From assembly GCA_031271345.1 (NCBI GenBank), contig JAISVX010000001.1:310001-374000 (forward strand): 64,000 nt of DNA. The letters run 5' to 3'. Position numbers and translations under genes: made by a program. Within the stretch, counting starts at the first letter, position 1; each line of letters opens with the position of its first letter. Under the pieces are notes generated by a model. The model searched no databases. It saw nothing but the letters and a program-made list of their open reading frames with translations, and was not told the origin of the DNA. Below are positions 61,740 through 64,000 of the stretch, in pieces. Source of the stretch: Lactobacillaceae bacterium (GTDB lineage Bacteria; Pseudomonadota; Alphaproteobacteria; RF32; CAG-239).

Positions 61740-62057
61740 TTATTGTTGCAAGTCATGGCAGTGAAACGTTGCCAATCTATAGTTGTTTTTATGTAAGGCG
61801 ACGGATTTTAGGTGAGCGTAAGTATTGTAGGTTTCTTTGCAGTATTTAGCGGCAAAAACGGCAATATCATCAACTCTGATGTCTTTATATTCATAAGTTA
61901 TAGAATATGGGCCTTTTTCTTTAATTGATACATTGTCTATAAAGCGCTGATATATTTCATCATCATTTTGGACAGTCTGTGTTTCATAATCCGTATTTGA
62001 AGAACTACATGCGGAAACTGCTAAGATAGTTCCAATTAAAAATAAAACTTTTTTCAT
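61740..62057 (-). CDS. Small lipoprotein of unknown function
   Basis: In this 105-residue protein KKVLFLIGTILAVSACSSSN is a lipoprotein signal. The rest is charged, with AKYCKETYNTYAHLKSVALH. No family is recognised. It lies in a run of three small genes on the same strand. Confidence 0.65.
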   Translation of the reverse strand: MKKVLFLIGTILAVSACSSSNTDYETQTVQNDDEIYQRFIDNVSIKEKGPYSITYEYKDIRVDDIAVFAAKYCKETYNTYAHLKSVALHKNNYRLATFHCHDLQQ

Positions 62058-62063
62058 CTTCTA

Positions 62064-62249
62064 TTACACTTCTTTCTTTGGTTTATTGCCTTTTTTGTCG
62101 GCTTGTTTGGTATTTATTTTTTCTTTTGATTTTTTTTTGAAATCGTCTGCGGCGCGATCAATAGAGGCAACATCAAGGGAATATAATATATTTCTAAGAT
62201 TATCCAGAGTTTCGCTGAAATCTTGGAATTTATCTTTCTGTACAGCCAT
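62064..62249 (-). CDS. Small lysine-rich protein of unknown function
   Basis: This 61-residue protein has a helical core DNLRNILYSLDVASIDRAAD and a very lysine-rich tail. No signal or membrane segment is present. It lies 6 nt upstream of the lipoprotein gene on the minus strand, and its AAGGAATTAAAA site supports expression. Confidence 0.5.
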   Translation of the reverse strand: MAVQKDKFQDFSETLDNLRNILYSLDVASIDRAADDFKKKSKEKINTKQADKKGNKPKKEV

Positions 62250-62270
62250 TTTTAATTCCTTATAAACCTG

Positions 62271-62582
62271 TTATCTGATATTTAAAACATTATCAATATC
62301 TTCGCCCGCTTTACGTAGAATCCTGTCAATCCGTTCGCTTTTTGCATCTTTGCTTCTTGCATTGGAAGTAGCTTCAAGCATTTTTTGAAGCTTTTTATTA
62401 AATCTTTCATTTTCTCTTAAAGCCTCGATGTCGTTAATATATTCCGCATCGTTCATTTTATAATCAGCCATAACTTTAAGAATTATGAGATTCGCAGCGT
62501 TTTTTTGAGATGCGTACTGCGCATTTGCTGCGCTAATGCAAACGAAAGAAAACGCGATAATAAATAAACAAATTTTTCTCAT
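62271..62582 (-). CDS. Small exported helical protein of unknown function
   Basis: This 103-residue protein has the signal peptide KICLFIIAFSFVCISAANAQ with an ANA-Q cleavage site. A helical mature part of about 80 residues follows. No family is recognised. It heads the small-gene run at 61740-62582. AGAGGTTAATC precedes the ATG. Confidence 0.6.
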   Translation of the reverse strand: MRKICLFIIAFSFVCISAANAQYASQKNAANLIILKVMADYKMNDAEYINDIEALRENERFNKKLQKMLEATSNARSKDAKSERIDRILRKAGEDIDNVLNIR

Positions 62583-62685
62583 GATTAACCTCTGAAAATT
62601 TTTGTTATTGCTTTTTACTCAAAGCCCGATGTATATTGTAAATCATTTATATAAATATTGCCACAAATTTTTTAGGTTAAAAAAT

Positions 62686-63660
62686 ATGAGTAAAAAGGTT
62701 TGGTTGCTGTTGGATAACAGAATGGGAAGCGTAGGGCAGGCGAGAGGCGTAGCCCAAGCTATGGATAAAAATATCTTTGAAATTGAAGAAAAAAGCATTT
62801 CGTATAACGGTTTTGCCCGTTTGCCAAACTGGCTGAAGGGAGTCTCTTTAATCGGCGTCGCGGAAAATAGCCGCAAGGAAATTAAGCCGCCGTTTCCAGA
62901 TGTCGTGATTTCCGCAAGCAGAAGAACGGCTCCTATAGCAAGATATATAAAAAGAAAATCTAAGGGAGAAACCAAAATTATTCAATTGCTGCACCCGGGA
63001 AACAGCGGATTGGGTGATTTTGACTTATTATTTCTGCCCGAACATGATAAAGATAAAAAAAGTACTTTAAGGACAATTTATACCAAAGGTTCTCCGCATA
63101 GAGTTACCGAAGTTTCCTTGACCGAGGCAAGAGAAAAATGGACAAAAGTGTTTAAAGATTTGCCGAGACCGTTAACGGCTTTAATAATCGGCGGCTCAAT
63201 CGGCGGCAAAGAATTCAGTATGGAGAATGCAAAAAAACTTGCTCAGGAAGTTAAGGCGTTTAAGAATAAAATCGGCGGTTCTCTTTTGACAACAAACTCA
63301 AAAAGAACAGGAAAAGAGCCGGAAAAAGTTATAATGTCGGAAATAAAAAACATTCCTTCGTATGATTATTTGTGGGGCAACAAAGGAGACAACCCATATT
63401 TAGGATTTTTGGCTTGTGCAGATAATATAATTGTTACCGGGGATTCTGTTTCAATGTGCAGCGAGGCGTGCGGCACCGGCAAACCAGTGTTTATTTTCTC
63501 AGGCGAGAATTGGCTTACTCCGAAGCATTACAGATTTATTCAGTCGTTGTTTGACGGCGGATACGCGACAAAGCTGTCTTCTGAAAATTCAAATTTTAAG
63601 TCATCAGGGAAACTAAACCCCGCAAATGAAGTTGCTGAAAAGATAAAAGAACTGTTTTAG
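62686..63660 (+). CDS. ELM1/mitochondrial-fission-type GT-B-like protein
   Basis: This protein of about 324 residues begins MSKKVWLLLDNRMGSVGQ. It contains PPFPDVVISASRRTAPIARYI, IIQLLHPGNSGLGDFDLL, ALIIGGSIGGKEFS and NIIVTGDSVSMCSEACGTGK, typical of the ELM1 family shared by Alphaproteobacteria and plant mitochondria. A glycosyltransferase-like GT-B fold is likely, with function in bacteria unknown. ATG 62686 is preferred over upstream 62602. It converges with the next methyltransferase gene. Confidence 0.85.
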   Translation: MSKKVWLLLDNRMGSVGQARGVAQAMDKNIFEIEEKSISYNGFARLPNWLKGVSLIGVAENSRKEIKPPFPDVVISASRRTAPIARYIKRKSKGETKIIQLLHPGNSGLGDFDLLFLPEHDKDKKSTLRTIYTKGSPHRVTEVSLTEAREKWTKVFKDLPRPLTALIIGGSIGGKEFSMENAKKLAQEVKAFKNKIGGSLLTTNSKRTGKEPEKVIMSEIKNIPSYDYLWGNKGDNPYLGFLACADNIIVTGDSVSMCSEACGTGKPVFIFSGENWLTPKHYRFIQSLFDGGYATKLSSENSNFKSSGKLNPANEVAEKIKELF

Positions 63661-64000
63661 GATTTCTTTTCTTTTTTTATTGCCACGACTTTTTGGTAAA
63701 AGCCTCCGAACATGGTGCTTTTGTGCCATGTGAAGTTTGTCTGCTTTGCTGATATTTTCTGTATTTCTTCTTCCCAAAACTCTTCGACAAAGGGTCTGTA
63801 AAGCTGGTTAAACTTTTTGAATAAATAGGCGAGAATCCCGGCTTTTTCTGGTTTGTGATAATCTATGAAAACAACTTTTCCGCCGTCTTTTACCGTATCA
63901 AGAAGGTTTTCTACCATTGCTTTTCTTGTTTTATGAGGAAGCTCGTGCAGAAGTAAAAAGCTTATGGCGCAGTCATATTTATGGTTTATTTTTGCCAGAC
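63657..64000 (-). CDS. SAM-dependent methyltransferase, N-terminal part outside the window
   Basis: The frame runs from the window edge to a stop at 63657, reading YDCAISFLLLHELPHKTRKA and GGKVVFIDYHKPEKAGIL. These are the post-motif-II strands of a UbiE-like methyltransferase. The SAM-binding loop and start are not visible. The stop overlaps the ELM1 gene stop by 4 nt on the opposite strand. Confidence 0.75.
   Translation of the reverse strand, partial: LAKINHKYDCAISFLLLHELPHKTRKAMVENLLDTVKDGGKVVFIDYHKPEKAGILAYLFKKFNQLYRPFVEEFWEEEIQKISAKQTNFTWHKSTMFGGFYQKVVAIKKEKKS

Overview
The window is AT-rich DNA from a Gram-negative bacterium with an anaerobic, fermentative metabolism. Outer-membrane functions are shown by LptE and several lipoproteins. 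The ELM1-like protein, the UPF0260 proteins and the rpmH-rnpA-yidD-yidC-engB cluster suggest an alphaproteobacterium. Pyruvate formate-lyase with its activase and a trimeric NADH-linked [FeFe]-hydrogenase point to a gut or other anoxic habitat, perhaps an uncultured fermentative lineage such as RF32/Rs-D84. That placement rests on memory of such genomes and no search was run. Most host genes have clear Shine-Dalgarno sites, overlapping stops and starts, and hairpin terminators.

Layout. 1-8.9 kb: typA (3' end cut off), a PfkB sugar/nucleoside kinase, a ferredoxin, htpG behind an RpoH-like promoter, a prepilin peptidase, a voltage-sensor-type membrane protein and groES-groEL. 8.9-10.7 kb: an insert of different composition with an SPFH/prohibitin-like gene behind a structured leader and a small membrane protein gene, both without Shine-Dalgarno sites. 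10.7-12.7 kb: a leader-peptide/terminator region, then an acetyltransferase and a succinylglutamate desuccinylase/aspartoacylase-like gene. 12.7-19.1 kb: nitroreductase, pflB with a Fur-box-like operator, pflA, a phosphatase, two P-loop proteins, a repeat cluster and tRNA-Gly. 19.1-24.4 kb: a metal-transporter-like membrane protein, a TPR protein, a polytopic membrane protein, a degenerate ketopantoate-reductase-like protein and rsmB. 24.6-30.2 kb: leuS (Firmicutes-like in sequence), lptE, holA and small membrane genes. 30.2-30.6 kb: an apparent independent noncoding RNA of about 330 nt. 30.7-39.6 kb: engB, yidC, yidD, rnpA, rpmH, a CoaD-HD fusion, a BI-1 protein, a YgjP-like peptidase, two tandem UPF0260 proteins, dnaB and rpmB.

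39.7-43.4 kb: tRNA-Arg with a duplicated 3' end and the stub of a GIY-YIG gene, a BPL_N-type amidotransferase-like protein and a large adenosine-deaminase fusion. 43.4-47.5 kb: the hydrogenase operon behind two Rex-like sites. 47.5-52.1 kb: a frameshifted methyltransferase, a secreted protein and an ABC-2 export operon with adaptor lipoprotein. 52.3-56.6 kb: a candidate toxin cassette of HNH-like nuclease, SUKH-like immunity protein and HExxH zincin. 56.7-64 kb: a lipoprotein, a membrane pyrophosphatase, a DUF1349 protein, an orphan with foreign composition, a CbpA-type J protein, small exported proteins, an ELM1-like protein and a truncated methyltransferase.

Working together. Pfl/PflA make formate and acetyl-CoA. 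The hydrogenase probably disposes of NADH and reduced ferredoxin as H2, and the pyrophosphatase recovers energy from PPi. The most unusual content is the toxin cassette, the deaminase fusion, the CoaD-HD fusion, the 30.2-30.6 kb RNA and the leader at 10.8 kb.
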